From MED-G116 sp038107835 (lineage in GTDB: Bacteria > Pseudomonadota > Alphaproteobacteria > Puniceispirillales > Puniceispirillaceae), in the NCBI GenBank assembly GCA_038107835.1, contig JAYNHH010000024.1, positions 1 to 40,178 on the forward strand: a stretch of 40,178 bases of DNA, given 5' to 3'. Positions 1-7,530 of the stretch are shown in pieces; position 1 is the stretch's first letter; each line of letters begins with the position of its first letter. A program made the translations under genes and the position numbers. The notes below the pieces were generated by a model, which saw nothing but the letters and a program-made list of their open reading frames with translations, ran no database searches and had not been told where the DNA came from.

Positions 1-1598
1 CTGCGGCGGAAAGCCCATTTCAGCTCATGCCGGCCCAGAGTCCGGATTTCGCTGATGGGCGCGCGCAAGACAATCTGCTGACAGGAATGGCGGATGCCGG
101 CATCAAAATAGACCGAATTATCCAGACCAACCTTGCCGCCAGCTGCCTTGAACAGCCAACCGGTTTTGTTACCCTTGATTTTCATCAATACCTGACCATT
201 GCCAAGCATTGCGGCGCTGACACGGTTATGCAGATGAAATCTGAGGATTGCGTAGCGTGGAATCTCCCCCGGTGCGCCGGTATATTCCAGCTCGTCCGAA
301 CCCCGCAGATTGCCGCCGCCAGCGGCAAGATAGAGTTTGCGATGATGCAGGATGCCATGTGAACTCTCATAGCCATCATGCGACGCCGTCGCCAGAATGC
401 CGCCAGTTGCCGGCCCCACCTCAACATTGGAAATCTTCGCCATCCTGCCAGAATCCGGGTCTGATGAATTCTGATCATCGATGCTGACGGTTGAGTGCGC
501 TGACGTTGAACAGAGCAGGTGCCGCAAATTCGGGTCTGCGGCCGTCTGCCCGGCATTGACGATAAGCGGGGTGTTGCCAATGCTCATCTCAAAGGACAGG
601 GTGCCGTGGCCGACGGTGAATTCTGCGTTCATGTCGCGTGATGCTGGTGTGCCGGTGTCTAGGATCAACGTCGTGCGTCCACTGGCAAAACGCATGAAGC
701 CGGACTGTGGCGCCTGCTGCAATATCTTGCTGGACGTTCCGGTTCGGTTCAAAATCTCCTCAACATGCGCCGCATTGATCATGCCAGCGCCGTTGAAATT
801 CGCCATTTTTCCATCGCCATGGCGCCACATGCGGCCAACTGATCCCATTTTCTGAATGATCCCATCCAGCCGTTCCTCAATGCCAACCCCGGCATAGGCA
901 GCCGCGCTCCGTAGCTCAATGAGCTGGCGCAACAGCAACATATGCCTGTCCGGCATGCGGCTGACATGGCCTCCATCCTCATTGACGAGGGTTCTGACAA
1001 GGGGCATGGCCAGATCGAGCAGTGACAGCAGATCACCGCGGGAGGCACCTAGAGCGGCCTCGGCAACGGCAAGACCACGCAGGCCGCTGAACCTGTCATC
1101 CAGCGCCCGCATGCGCCGCCAGTCAAGTGCCAGACAGCGTGCCTGAACAGCCACTGACCGCGCCAGCAGGGTCTGAAATTCCTCGCTTGCCGATTCGCCG
1201 TACCAGCCATAATTCTGCGCAAGATTGGCCAGCCTCTCGCCCATCATATCGGGGCGCCAGCGCTGCATATGCCAGGATGAGTTGTTGTCCAGCCAGCTGC
1301 TGATCAGAGATCTTGTCTGCTGGCGGGCTTTGCCGCCGCCATGCGCCCGCAGATGCCTGATCCACGAAAAATCATTGCCATCGACGGCTTCATTGTTCCA
1401 GTCGATGCCGTTGGCCAGAATGATCGCACCGGCGGCGGCGTTACCGCGCCATGGGTCCTGCAGGCCGGAACGGACCATCGGGCTTTCATGGCGTTTGAGG
1501 GGCCAGCGAAACAGGCCGCTGCGCCGGAAAAACCTTTCCAGCGAACCGACATGCCATTTTGGCGTCGCCTCTCCAGCTTGTGCCTGCCCTGTGCTCAT
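1..1598 (-). CDS. Heparinase II/III family protein, partial (3' end outside window)
   Basis: Reading the minus strand from the ATG at 1598 gives about 532 codons without a stop, running off the left edge, so the C-terminus is missing. The N-terminus reads MSTGQAQAGEATPKWHVGSL and is followed by an RNPW-like 'DPWRGNAAAGA' block and helical segments typical of the alginate-lyase-like toroid. The second half carries the beta-rich heparinase II/III domain ('EFTVGHGTLSFEMSIGNTPL', then 'LLCSTSAHSTVSIDDQNSS'). The family cleaves acidic polysaccharides by beta-elimination, but the alphaproteobacterial branch next to rsmB has no proven substrate. A GAGGAG Shine-Dalgarno lies 12 bases upstream. It starts 36 bases after the rsmB stop and is probably co-transcribed with it; purH usually follows in this lineage. 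Family assignment is firm, substrate unknown. Confidence 0.85.
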   Translation of the reverse strand, partial: MSTGQAQAGEATPKWHVGSLERFFRRSGLFRWPLKRHESPMVRSGLQDPWRGNAAAGAIILANGIDWNNEAVDGNDFSWIRHLRAHGGGKARQQTRSLISSWLDNNSSWHMQRWRPDMMGERLANLAQNYGWYGESASEEFQTLLARSVAVQARCLALDWRRMRALDDRFSGLRGLAVAEAALGASRGDLLSLLDLAMPLVRTLVNEDGGHVSRMPDRHMLLLRQLIELRSAAAYAGVGIEERLDGIIQKMGSVGRMWRHGDGKMANFNGAGMINAAHVEEILNRTGTSSKILQQAPQSGFMRFASGRTTLILDTGTPASRDMNAEFTVGHGTLSFEMSIGNTPLIVNAGQTAADPNLRHLLCSTSAHSTVSIDDQNSSDPDSGRMAKISNVEVGPATGGILATASHDGYESSHGILHHRKLYLAAGGGNLRGSDELEYTGAPGEIPRYAILRFHLHNRVSAAMLGNGQVLMKIKGNKTGWLFKAAGGKVGLDNSVYFDAGIRHSCQQIVLRAPISEIRTLGRHELKWAFRR

Positions 1599-1634
1599 CG
1601 CCTGATTGTTCTCCTCGGCACTGCGGTTGGCGGG

Positions 1635-3167
1635 TTATTTTGCTGATATTAACCGCGCAATATAGAACCCGTCTACACCGCCGATCGCGGCATAGTCACT
1701 TGGCACAATCCTGATCGTCCCCCCGTCAGCTATCGAGGGGGCGAATGTACCAGCCTGTTCGGGAGTAATCGGGTCCAGTACAAAGCTCCCCTCGGCTCTG
1801 GCCAGGATTGCTGCGATCATCTCCTCGCCTTCTTCCGGCTGCAGCGAGCATGTCGCATAGATCATGGTGCCGCCCGGTTTCAGCCAGCCAAGCGCTGTTG
1901 TTGCCAGATCCCACTGCATTTCCTGCAAGGTGCTGATATCCTCGGCAGTCCGGCGTCCCAGAATGTCCGGTCGGCGGCGCAGCGTGCCGGTCGCCGAGCA
2001 GGGCGCGTCAAGCAGGATATGGTCAACCGGCGCATCTGGCTGATAGGTGCGACCGTCACCATAGACGATGTTCGCATCAAGTTTCAGCCGCTTCAGGTTG
2101 CGGCGCAACCGGTCGATGCGTTTGCGTCCATTGTCGATCGCCGTGACCTGCGCACCAGCGGCAACCAGCTGTGCGGTCTTGCCACCAGGTGCCGCGCACA
2201 GATCGATGACATGCTTTCCGGCAATTTCGCCAAACAGCGTCGCTGGGAGGGCGGCGGCGGCATCCTGAACCCACCAGTTGCCATCGGCAAAACCGTCAAG
2301 CTGGGTCAGGTCGCCATCGAATTCGCGGCGGATTGACACATTGTTGATCATCTTGCCCTGCAACCGTTCTGCCCAGATCTCAGGCGTTGTCTTTGGCGTG
2401 ATATCAAGGGGCGGAACCTCCATCGACAGGCGCGTCAGTGATGCGGTTGCATCCGGCCCATATGTGGCGTGCCAACTTGTTTTCAGCCATTCAGGCAGAT
2501 TGTCGGTGGGTTTGGTGGTGCCAAATCGGGCCTCACCCTCGCGGGTCAGGCGCCGCATGACGGCATTGGCCATGCCCGTCAGCCTGTCAAAACCGGCCTG
2601 CCGCATCAATTCAACAGTGCTGTCGACGGCAGCATGCGCCTCGGTTTTCAGAATCAGCAGCTGCGCCGCGCCCATCACCAGAATGATGTTGGCATTTTCC
2701 TGTGCGCCAAAGGGGCGGCGCGCCATCAAGGGGGCGATGGTTTTTTCCAGCTGTCCCCGACGCCGCAGGCAGGTCGCCGCCAGCAGCTGCACAAAGCGGC
2801 GATCCCTGTCATCCAGATTGCCGAGGTCGGTGTTGACGTTCATCGCCGCATCGAGCTGCGCACCCTCGGCAACGGCGACGAGAATCTCAAAACAGACCTG
2901 ACGGGGGGCAACGATGCGCTTCTTCCCCGGCTTGCTGGATCTTCTTGCTGGCTGTCGTGATTTTGGTCCTGTCGCAGGCGTTGGTCGTGCCTGGCCTGTT
3001 CCGTGAGGTCTTTTCTGGTTGTCGCGGTGTGGCCCGGTGCCGGTTTTGCCCGCCGGCTTTGCCCTTGCTTTGGGGCGCTGGCTGTCTGTTCCGGGCGCAA
3101 GCAATAATTTTGGCCGATTGGTTAGCTGTGTGCGTTTGCTCTTTGGTGTGGTGCTGTCGGCTGGCAT
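1635..3167 (-). CDS. rsmB: 16S rRNA (cytosine-967-C5)-methyltransferase RsmB
   Basis: Methylates C967 of 16S rRNA with S-adenosylmethionine. From residue about 90 there is a NusB-like RNA-binding region, then a Rossmann methyltransferase domain with the SAM loop 'DLCAAPGGKTAQL', the motif IV cysteine in 'DAPCSATGTLRRRPD' (about C390) and the catalytic motif VI cysteine in 'ATCSLQPEEGEE' (about C440). I chose the ATG at 3167 (510 residues). The frame stays open 57 codons further, but that stretch lacks family similarity and would run into the divergent gene at 3215. The first 80 or so residues (MPADSTTPKSK onward) are rich in Lys, Arg, Pro and Gly and look disordered, making the protein longer than the E. 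coli enzyme. The heparinase gene follows in the same direction. Confidence 0.93.
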   Translation of the reverse strand: MPADSTTPKSKRTQLTNRPKLLLAPGTDSQRPKARAKPAGKTGTGPHRDNQKRPHGTGQARPTPATGPKSRQPARRSSKPGKKRIVAPRQVCFEILVAVAEGAQLDAAMNVNTDLGNLDDRDRRFVQLLAATCLRRRGQLEKTIAPLMARRPFGAQENANIILVMGAAQLLILKTEAHAAVDSTVELMRQAGFDRLTGMANAVMRRLTREGEARFGTTKPTDNLPEWLKTSWHATYGPDATASLTRLSMEVPPLDITPKTTPEIWAERLQGKMINNVSIRREFDGDLTQLDGFADGNWWVQDAAAALPATLFGEIAGKHVIDLCAAPGGKTAQLVAAGAQVTAIDNGRKRIDRLRRNLKRLKLDANIVYGDGRTYQPDAPVDHILLDAPCSATGTLRRRPDILGRRTAEDISTLQEMQWDLATTALGWLKPGGTMIYATCSLQPEEGEEMIAAILARAEGSFVLDPITPEQAGTFAPSIADGGTIRIVPSDYAAIGGVDGFYIARLISAK

Positions 3168-3214
3168 TCCGTCCCCGCTTGTTTTTGCTGGTATCAGCGG
3201 GCATATAGATAAAC

Positions 3215-3385
3215 ATGAAAGCTGACAAGACAAAGTCCGACAAATCAGAGGCCGAGGACGCTGCCGCCACGACAGGGGGGGTGGACGGCAACATTCCGTC
3301 ACCCAGAGAAACGAACGGGCCAAAGGGACCGGAGCCAACGCGGTATGGCGACTGGGAACAAAAGGGCCGCTGCACTGACTTTTAG
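3215..3385 (+). CDS. DUF1674 protein, SdhAF4-type succinate dehydrogenase assembly factor
   Basis: A 56-residue protein, MKADKTKSDKSEAEDAAATT and so on. The N-terminal 30 residues are charged and low in complexity. The C-terminal block 'GPKGPEPTRYGDWEQKGRC' followed by TDF is the hallmark of DUF1674, the family of mitochondrial SDHAF4/Sdh8. In eukaryotes that factor binds flavinylated SdhA and helps assemble complex II; the same role here is inferred. It is divergent from rsmB with only 47 bases between the two start codons, so both promoters must overlap in that gap. DUF1491 follows 12 bases after the stop. Homologues commonly sit beside rsmB in Alphaproteobacteria. It is short enough to be missed by length-filtered gene calling. 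Confidence 0.9.
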   Translation: MKADKTKSDKSEAEDAAATTGGVDGNIPSPRETNGPKGPEPTRYGDWEQKGRCTDF

Positions 3386-3397
3386 GCGTCCTGCGGA

Positions 3398-3745
3398 ATG
3401 ACGAGGCTGAAATCTGAAATGCTGGTCAGCGCTGCCATGCGCTATGCTGCGGCAGAGCTGATTGACTGTGTTATGGTTCGGCGCGGCGATGCCGATGCTG
3501 GCACCATCTTCATCCATATGGACGCGCTGGATGGCCGCCATAAATTGCTGGCCCAGAGTCTTGATTTTGATGGTGTTTACAGTTGGCGCGCCATAACCGG
3601 TGATGGCGCTGATGGCGCCGGCTGGGTCGATGCGCAGACGGCGGCCAGCCGGCTGGATCGCGAATTGGCCATGGACCCCGACGCTTTTGTCATTGCGGTT
3701 GCCGACACAAGGGCGCGGAACCCATTCCTTGGCTCTTCTGGGTGA
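3398..3745 (+). CDS. DUF1491 family protein
   Basis: A 115-residue protein that opens MTRLKSEMLVSAAMRYAAAE and carries the 'VMVRRGDADAGTIFIHMDAL' stretch and the late 'DPDAFVIAVADTRARNPFL' segment that mark DUF1491, a small family largely confined to Alphaproteobacteria. No catalytic motif, signal peptide or membrane segment is visible, and the function is unknown. It lies 12 bases after the SdhAF4-like gene and 51 bases before dusA, all on the plus strand, so a shared transcript is likely. Confidence 0.85.
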   Translation: MTRLKSEMLVSAAMRYAAAELIDCVMVRRGDADAGTIFIHMDALDGRHKLLAQSLDFDGVYSWRAITGDGADGAGWVDAQTAASRLDRELAMDPDAFVIAVADTRARNPFLGSSG

Positions 3746-3796
3746 TATGTTGCGTGATTGGTGGTGTTTTGCGGGGGCTTGCTCTATAACGGACAA

Positions 3797-4795
3797 ATGA
3801 CGAAAATTCAGCCAAGCAATGCGATTGACCGCCGCCTTTCGGTGGCGCCGATGATGGATTGGACAAACCGGCATTGTCGGTTTTTCCATCGTCTGCTTGC
3901 GCCTGACGCGCTGCTGTTCACCGAGATGGTAACGGCTGAGGCTGTTTTGCATGGTGATGCCGAGAGGTTGCTTGGTCATGACCCTGCGGAATATCCGCTT
4001 GCCCTGCAGCTTGGCGGCAGCAAACCAGACCGGCTGGCACAGGCAACGCGGGTCGCAGCCGCCCATGGCTTTCAGGAAATCAATCTCAATGTCGGCTGCC
4101 CGTCAGACCGCGTGCAATCTGGTCGTTTCGGTGCCTGCCTGATGGCTGAGCCCGCTCTGGTCGCCGATTGTGTCATCGCCATGCAGGCGGAGACTGATCT
4201 GCCGGTTACGATCAAATGTCGGATTGGCATTGATGATATGGATGAGGAGGTCGGCCTTGATATGTTTGTCGACACGCTCAGCGCGGCTGGTGTCCAGATT
4301 TTCTACCTCCATGCCCGCAAAGCCTGGCTGAAAGGACTCAGCCCCAAGGAAAACCGTGATATCCCGCCATTGAACTATGCGCGGGCGCGCCGGCTTGCCG
4401 TGCGCCGCCCCGATTTGATGATCCATCTCAATGGTGGCCTTGCTGATGCTGCAACCATCATGACCGAACTGCCCGACTTTGCCGGGGTGATGCTGGGCCG
4501 GGCTGCCTACAGGACACCAATGCTGCTTGCTGACCTTAATGAGTCCATTTTTGGCCGTGCTGGCAAAACCCGCCTCGAGGCGGCCATGGCGATGGCTGAT
4601 TACGCCGATGCGATGGAGGAAATCCCGTTGCATGCGGTGACCCGGCATATGCTGGGGCTGTATGCCTCGCAGAGGGGCGCGAGATATTGGCGCCGCACGC
4701 TTGGCGAGGAGGCAAGACAAGACAGGCGTGGTGGGACACTGATCCGTGAAACTGCACGTGCCTGTGAGGAAATGGCGACATCTTGGGCCGCCTGA
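3797..4795 (+). CDS. dusA: tRNA-dihydrouridine(20/20a) synthase DusA
   Basis: FMN-dependent, NADPH-driven reduction of uridines at D-loop positions 20/20a of tRNA. The N-terminal TIM barrel starts with 'RRLSVAPMMDWTNRHCRFF'. The catalytic cysteine sits in 'LNVGCPSDRVQSGRFGACLM' (about C101), the DusA-type form of the motif. 'IKCRIGIDD' and 'YLHARKAWLKGLSPKENR' follow, as in DusA rather than DusB or DusC. The FMN phosphate-binding region is 'HLNGGLADAATI', then 'GVMLGRAAYRTPMLL'. I chose ATG 3797 (332 residues), matching the family's usual length. An upstream in-frame start at 3758 would add 13 unrelated residues. Confidence 0.95.
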   Translation: MTKIQPSNAIDRRLSVAPMMDWTNRHCRFFHRLLAPDALLFTEMVTAEAVLHGDAERLLGHDPAEYPLALQLGGSKPDRLAQATRVAAAHGFQEINLNVGCPSDRVQSGRFGACLMAEPALVADCVIAMQAETDLPVTIKCRIGIDDMDEEVGLDMFVDTLSAAGVQIFYLHARKAWLKGLSPKENRDIPPLNYARARRLAVRRPDLMIHLNGGLADAATIMTELPDFAGVMLGRAAYRTPMLLADLNESIFGRAGKTRLEAAMAMADYADAMEEIPLHAVTRHMLGLYASQRGARYWRRTLGEEARQDRRGGTLIRETARACEEMATSWAA

Positions 4796-4894
4796 TATCA
4801 ACAGTTATCAGCCCACCTTGAATTGGCAGTACAGGAAGAACAGCACTGCCAGAGAGCAACAAGAGACCAACAAGACACCGAGGAAGGCAATAGC

Positions 4895-5488
4895 GTGCCA
4901 GATAAACAGACACACGATCATTCAGTTGCACCAGCGGAAAATAGCGAGCGCCCCGGTCGCCGATTGCTGCTCGACCTTGGCCCTCTGGTGCTGTTTTTTG
5001 GCACCAATTATGTGACACGGGATTTCATGCTCAGCATCAAGGTGCTTATCTGTGCGACCATCATTGCACTGATCATTGGCTGGCTGACCGAGCGCCGCAT
5101 ATCGCTGATGGCGGCTGTCGGCTGTATTGCCGTTGCCTTTTTTGGCGGCTTGTCTGTCTATTTTGACAATGAGATCTTCATCAAGGTCAAGCCCACAATC
5201 CTAACCGGACTTTTGGCATTTCTCATCGCCGGTGGTCGGTTGATCGGACGCAACCCACTCCGGGCCATTATGGGAAGCCAGATCAATCTGACCGAGACTG
5301 GCTGGCGGCAGATGAGCTGGCTGTGGGTTGCCATGTTTACGACAACGGCGATCGCCAATGAAGTTGCCTGGCGTGCGCTGTCCACCGATGATTGGGTAAC
5401 ATTTAAAGCCTTTGGAATTACTGGTATTTCCCTGATTTTCATGGTGGCCAGCTTTCCGGTACTGAGCAAGCAGCAGATTGAAAAATAA
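4895..5488 (+). CDS. yciB: Inner membrane septation/intracellular growth protein YciB (IspZ family)
   Basis: A 197-residue membrane protein. After about 22 hydrophilic residues there are five or so hydrophobic segments, beginning 'RRLLLDLGPLVLFFGTNYV' and including 'LICATIIALIIGWLTERRI', 'VGCIAVAFFGGLSVYF' and 'ITGISLIFMVASFPVL'. Motifs 'FDNEIFIKVKPTI' and 'NEVAWRALSTDDWVTFKAFG' match the IspZ/YciB (septation protein A) family, involved in cell envelope integrity and division. The GTG at 4895 was chosen because AGGAAGG lies 7 bases upstream at 4881-4887; the frame opens earlier, but without a ribosome site. It is 99 bases downstream of dusA, likely the same transcript. Confidence 0.9.
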   Translation: MPDKQTHDHSVAPAENSERPGRRLLLDLGPLVLFFGTNYVTRDFMLSIKVLICATIIALIIGWLTERRISLMAAVGCIAVAFFGGLSVYFDNEIFIKVKPTILTGLLAFLIAGGRLIGRNPLRAIMGSQINLTETGWRQMSWLWVAMFTTTAIANEVAWRALSTDDWVTFKAFGITGISLIFMVASFPVLSKQQIEK

Positions 5489-5519
5489 GGCCTGCTTCGA
5501 TGATTCCGCGGTGCATTGT

Positions 5520-5548
5520 CGCGCCCAGCACAGATTCAGTCGGGCGCG
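5520..5548 (+). other. Stem-loop in leader of the corrinoid operon
   Basis: CGCGCCC (5520-5526) pairs perfectly with GGGCGCG (5542-5548) across a 15-base loop, 31 bases after the yciB stop and about 92 bases before the corrinoid protein start. No T-run follows, so it is a poor intrinsic terminator. It may be a weak boundary or a leader structure. I see no cobalamin riboswitch consensus in the 152-base gap. Confidence 0.4.
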
Positions 5549-5640
5549 CTTCACATTCCGCGTTGCGGATGCCGCAAGACTAAAAAACAGTCCGGGTACA
5601 TAGTGCCTGCCCCCCACGAGCTAATGCGGAGTATGCGTAG

Positions 5641-6345
5641 ATGGCTGATGAAGACGAAATTATCCTCACCGATCTGGACGATGACGAACTCGTGCAGCAA
5701 ATGCATGACGACCTGTATGACGGTCTCCAGGAAGAGATAGTCGAGGGCGTTGAAATCCTGCTCAATCGTGGCTGGACACCCTATGAGGTTCTGACCAAGG
5801 CTCTGGTTGAGGGCATGACCATTGTCGGCATTGATTTCCGCGATGGCATCCTGTTTGTGCCGGAGGTGTTGATGGCGGCCAACGCAATGAAGGCGGGAAT
5901 GACCATTCTGCGTCCATTGCTTGCCGAAACCGGTGCGCCCCGTGTTGGCAGCATGGTAATCGGAACGGTCAAGGGCGACATCCATGACATCGGCAAGAAT
6001 CTGGTGTCGATGATGCTTGAGGGTGCCGGCTTTGATGTTGTCGATATCGGTATCAACAATCCGGTGGAAAATTATCTCGAAGCGCTTGAGGAGCACAAGC
6101 CGGACATCCTCGGCATGTCGGCGCTGCTGACGACAACCATGCCCTACATGAAAGTGGTCGTTGATGCGCTTGTCGAAAAGGGCATCCGTGATGACTACAT
6201 CGTGCTTGTCGGTGGTGCGCCCCTGAATGAGGCATTTGCCGACTCGGTCGGTGCCGATGCCTATTGCCGCGACGCAGCCGTTGCTGTTGAGACAGCCAAG
6301 GAAATGATTGCGGCAAAGCGTGAAAAGGCGCAGGCCGCTGGCTAG
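5641..6345 (+). CDS. Corrinoid (cobalamin-binding) methyl carrier protein
   Basis: A 234-residue soluble protein of the MtbC/MttC/MetH-B12-domain type. Residues about 20-100 form the helical cap domain ('LQEEIVEGVEILLNRGWTPY', 'FVPEVLMAANAMK'). Residues about 100-225 form the Rossmann B12 domain with the base-off signature 'GDIHDIGKNL' (D113, H115, G118), where His replaces the lower axial ligand. 'GMSALLTTTMPYMK' and 'VGGAPLNEAFADSVGADAY' complete the fold. It carries a methyl group as methyl-Co(III) between a substrate methyltransferase and the methyl-THF enzyme. It heads a six-gene operon, with the DUF1638 gene overlapping its 3' end. The very acidic N-terminus (MADEDEIILTDLDDDE) is notable. 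The substrate methyltransferase may be the MttB homologue at 34249. Confidence 0.92.
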   Translation: MADEDEIILTDLDDDELVQQMHDDLYDGLQEEIVEGVEILLNRGWTPYEVLTKALVEGMTIVGIDFRDGILFVPEVLMAANAMKAGMTILRPLLAETGAPRVGSMVIGTVKGDIHDIGKNLVSMMLEGAGFDVVDIGINNPVENYLEALEEHKPDILGMSALLTTTMPYMKVVVDALVEKGIRDDYIVLVGGAPLNEAFADSVGADAYCRDAAVAVETAKEMIAAKREKAQAAG

Positions 6346-7003
6346 GCAGGAGACCGAGGCGCATTTTGCCGGACCGTCCGGACAGGGCGGCCTGTTGCTT
6401 GTGGCGTGCGGTGCGCTGGCCCGCGAACTGGTCGATATCCAGCGCCAACTCCCGGATGGGGTGGTTGAAATTACCTGTCTTCCTGCCTCCTGGCACAATT
6501 ATCCGGAAAAAATTGTTCCCGGCGTTAGACGCAAGGTGGATGCTGCGTTGCGCACCGGGCGTAATGTCGCGGTTGTCTATGGTGATTGCGGGACTGGCGG
6601 CGAATTGGATGCCTATCTGGAACAAGTCGGTGTTCCCCGCATTCCGGGGCCGCACTGCTATGAGATGTTTCTCGGCAAGCCTGTCTTTGACGATGAAATG
6701 GACAACGCGCTCGGGACCTTTTTCCTGACTGATTACATGGTCCGGCATTTTGAACGGATCGTCATGCAGGGGATGGGGCTGCGCAGGCACCCGCAGCTTC
6801 GGGATATGTATTTTGGCAATTACACACGTGTTCTGTACATCGCCCAGACAGAGGATGCGGCATTGCGGGTCAGGGCCGAGCAGGCGGCGCAGGAATTGGG
6901 GCTGGCCTTTGAGTACCGACTGGCCGGATATGGAGGCTTTCCGGGCTTTGTCGAAAAGGCCCTTGCCAAAACGCAGGCAACCGCCAACCCACCTGCTTCA
7001 TAG
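6308..7003 (+). CDS. DUF1638 domain-containing protein
   Basis: About 231 residues from the TTG at 6308, which has AAGGAA at 6298-6303 as ribosome site; a GTG at 6320 is an alternative. Either start overlaps the end of the corrinoid gene, implying translational coupling. Recognisable DUF1638 features are 'LLLVACGALARELVDIQRQL', 'CLPASWHNYPEKI', 'VVYGDCGTGGELDAYL', 'RIPGPHCYEMFLG' and 'FFLTDYMVRHFERIV'. The family co-occurs with corrinoid methyltransferases in methanogens and in bacteria but has no established activity. Conserved Cys and His residues (in ACGA, GDCGTGG, PHCYEM) could bind a metal or a corrinoid; that is inference. A role in loading or repairing the corrinoid partner is plausible but unproven. 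Confidence 0.85.
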   Translation: MRQSVKRRRPLARQETEAHFAGPSGQGGLLLVACGALARELVDIQRQLPDGVVEITCLPASWHNYPEKIVPGVRRKVDAALRTGRNVAVVYGDCGTGGELDAYLEQVGVPRIPGPHCYEMFLGKPVFDDEMDNALGTFFLTDYMVRHFERIVMQGMGLRRHPQLRDMYFGNYTRVLYIAQTEDAALRVRAEQAAQELGLAFEYRLAGYGGFPGFVEKALAKTQATANPPAS

Positions 7004-7045
7004 GCGGTCGGATCACGGGTAACTCAGCAACAGGACCACAGAAAC

Positions 7046-7360
7046 ATGGCTCAGTTAATTACATTATATTGGCGTGATATTCCGGCGCAGGTCATTGCCG
7101 AACGCGGCCGTGGCCGCAAGCGCGAACAGGCAAAGATCGAGCTTTCACGACGCTTTGCCATCGCCATTGATGAGGCGGCGATGCGCGATGGTGCCGACAA
7201 GACGGATGACTATCTGGCCGAGTGGCGCCGGGGTGAGCCAGTCGAATGCGGGGATGATCTTGATGCTGTAGCCGCTGAGCGTGCCGCCGCGCTGGAGGTG
7301 GAATATCCTGCAGACCGCGTTCGCACGCTGGTGGAAAATGGTGGCAGGTCGCCAGCTTAG
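7046..7360 (+). CDS. Small 'virulence factor' family protein in corrinoid operon
   Basis: A 104-residue protein, MAQLITLYWRDIPAQVIAER, with 'GRGRKREQAKIELSRRFAIA' and 'DEAAMRDGADKTDDYLAEWR'. It resembles the small family named 'virulence factor' in domain databases (PF13769, recalled from memory), which is usually found beside MetF-like and corrinoid genes in Alphaproteobacteria, so the name is likely misleading. No membrane segment, signal peptide or catalytic motif is visible; it is charged and probably soluble. AGGA lies upstream of the ATG, and the gene starts 42 bases after DUF1638. Its place between the carrier and the folate enzymes suggests an accessory role in methyl transfer. Confidence 0.75.
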   Translation: MAQLITLYWRDIPAQVIAERGRGRKREQAKIELSRRFAIAIDEAAMRDGADKTDDYLAEWRRGEPVECGDDLDAVAAERAAALEVEYPADRVRTLVENGGRSPA

Positions 7361-7530
7361 GCGACGCCCGCCCAGTAGTTTTCAGGCCGATGTCGCAATC
7401 GGGAGATAGTGAGGCGTCGGCAAACTATCCGACGGTGGGCAGACTCGTCATTCTGCGGCGACTGAGGTAGCGGGGCCAGATGCTGCAAAGCTGAAGCGCC
7501 GCCCCGATTCCATTTTTGAACGAGGTTATC
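7361..7530 (+). promoter_or_regulatory. 170-base intra-operon leader with two stem-loops before the MetF-like gene
   Basis: This is the only long gap inside the corrinoid operon and holds no convincing ORF. Two perfect short stems are visible: CGTCGG (7415-7420) with CCGACG (7429-7434), and CGGGGC (7471-7476) with GCCCCG (7501-7506). The second ends 24 bases before the start codon and near the GAGG ribosome site at about 7522. It could be an RNA regulatory leader or a processing site. I do not recognise a SAM, SAH, THF or cobalamin riboswitch consensus in it. Confidence 0.35.

Noticed and set aside
5551..6498. 315-codon minus-strand frame opposite the corrinoid gene
   Set aside because: Spans two well-supported plus-strand genes and their junction, with no domain.
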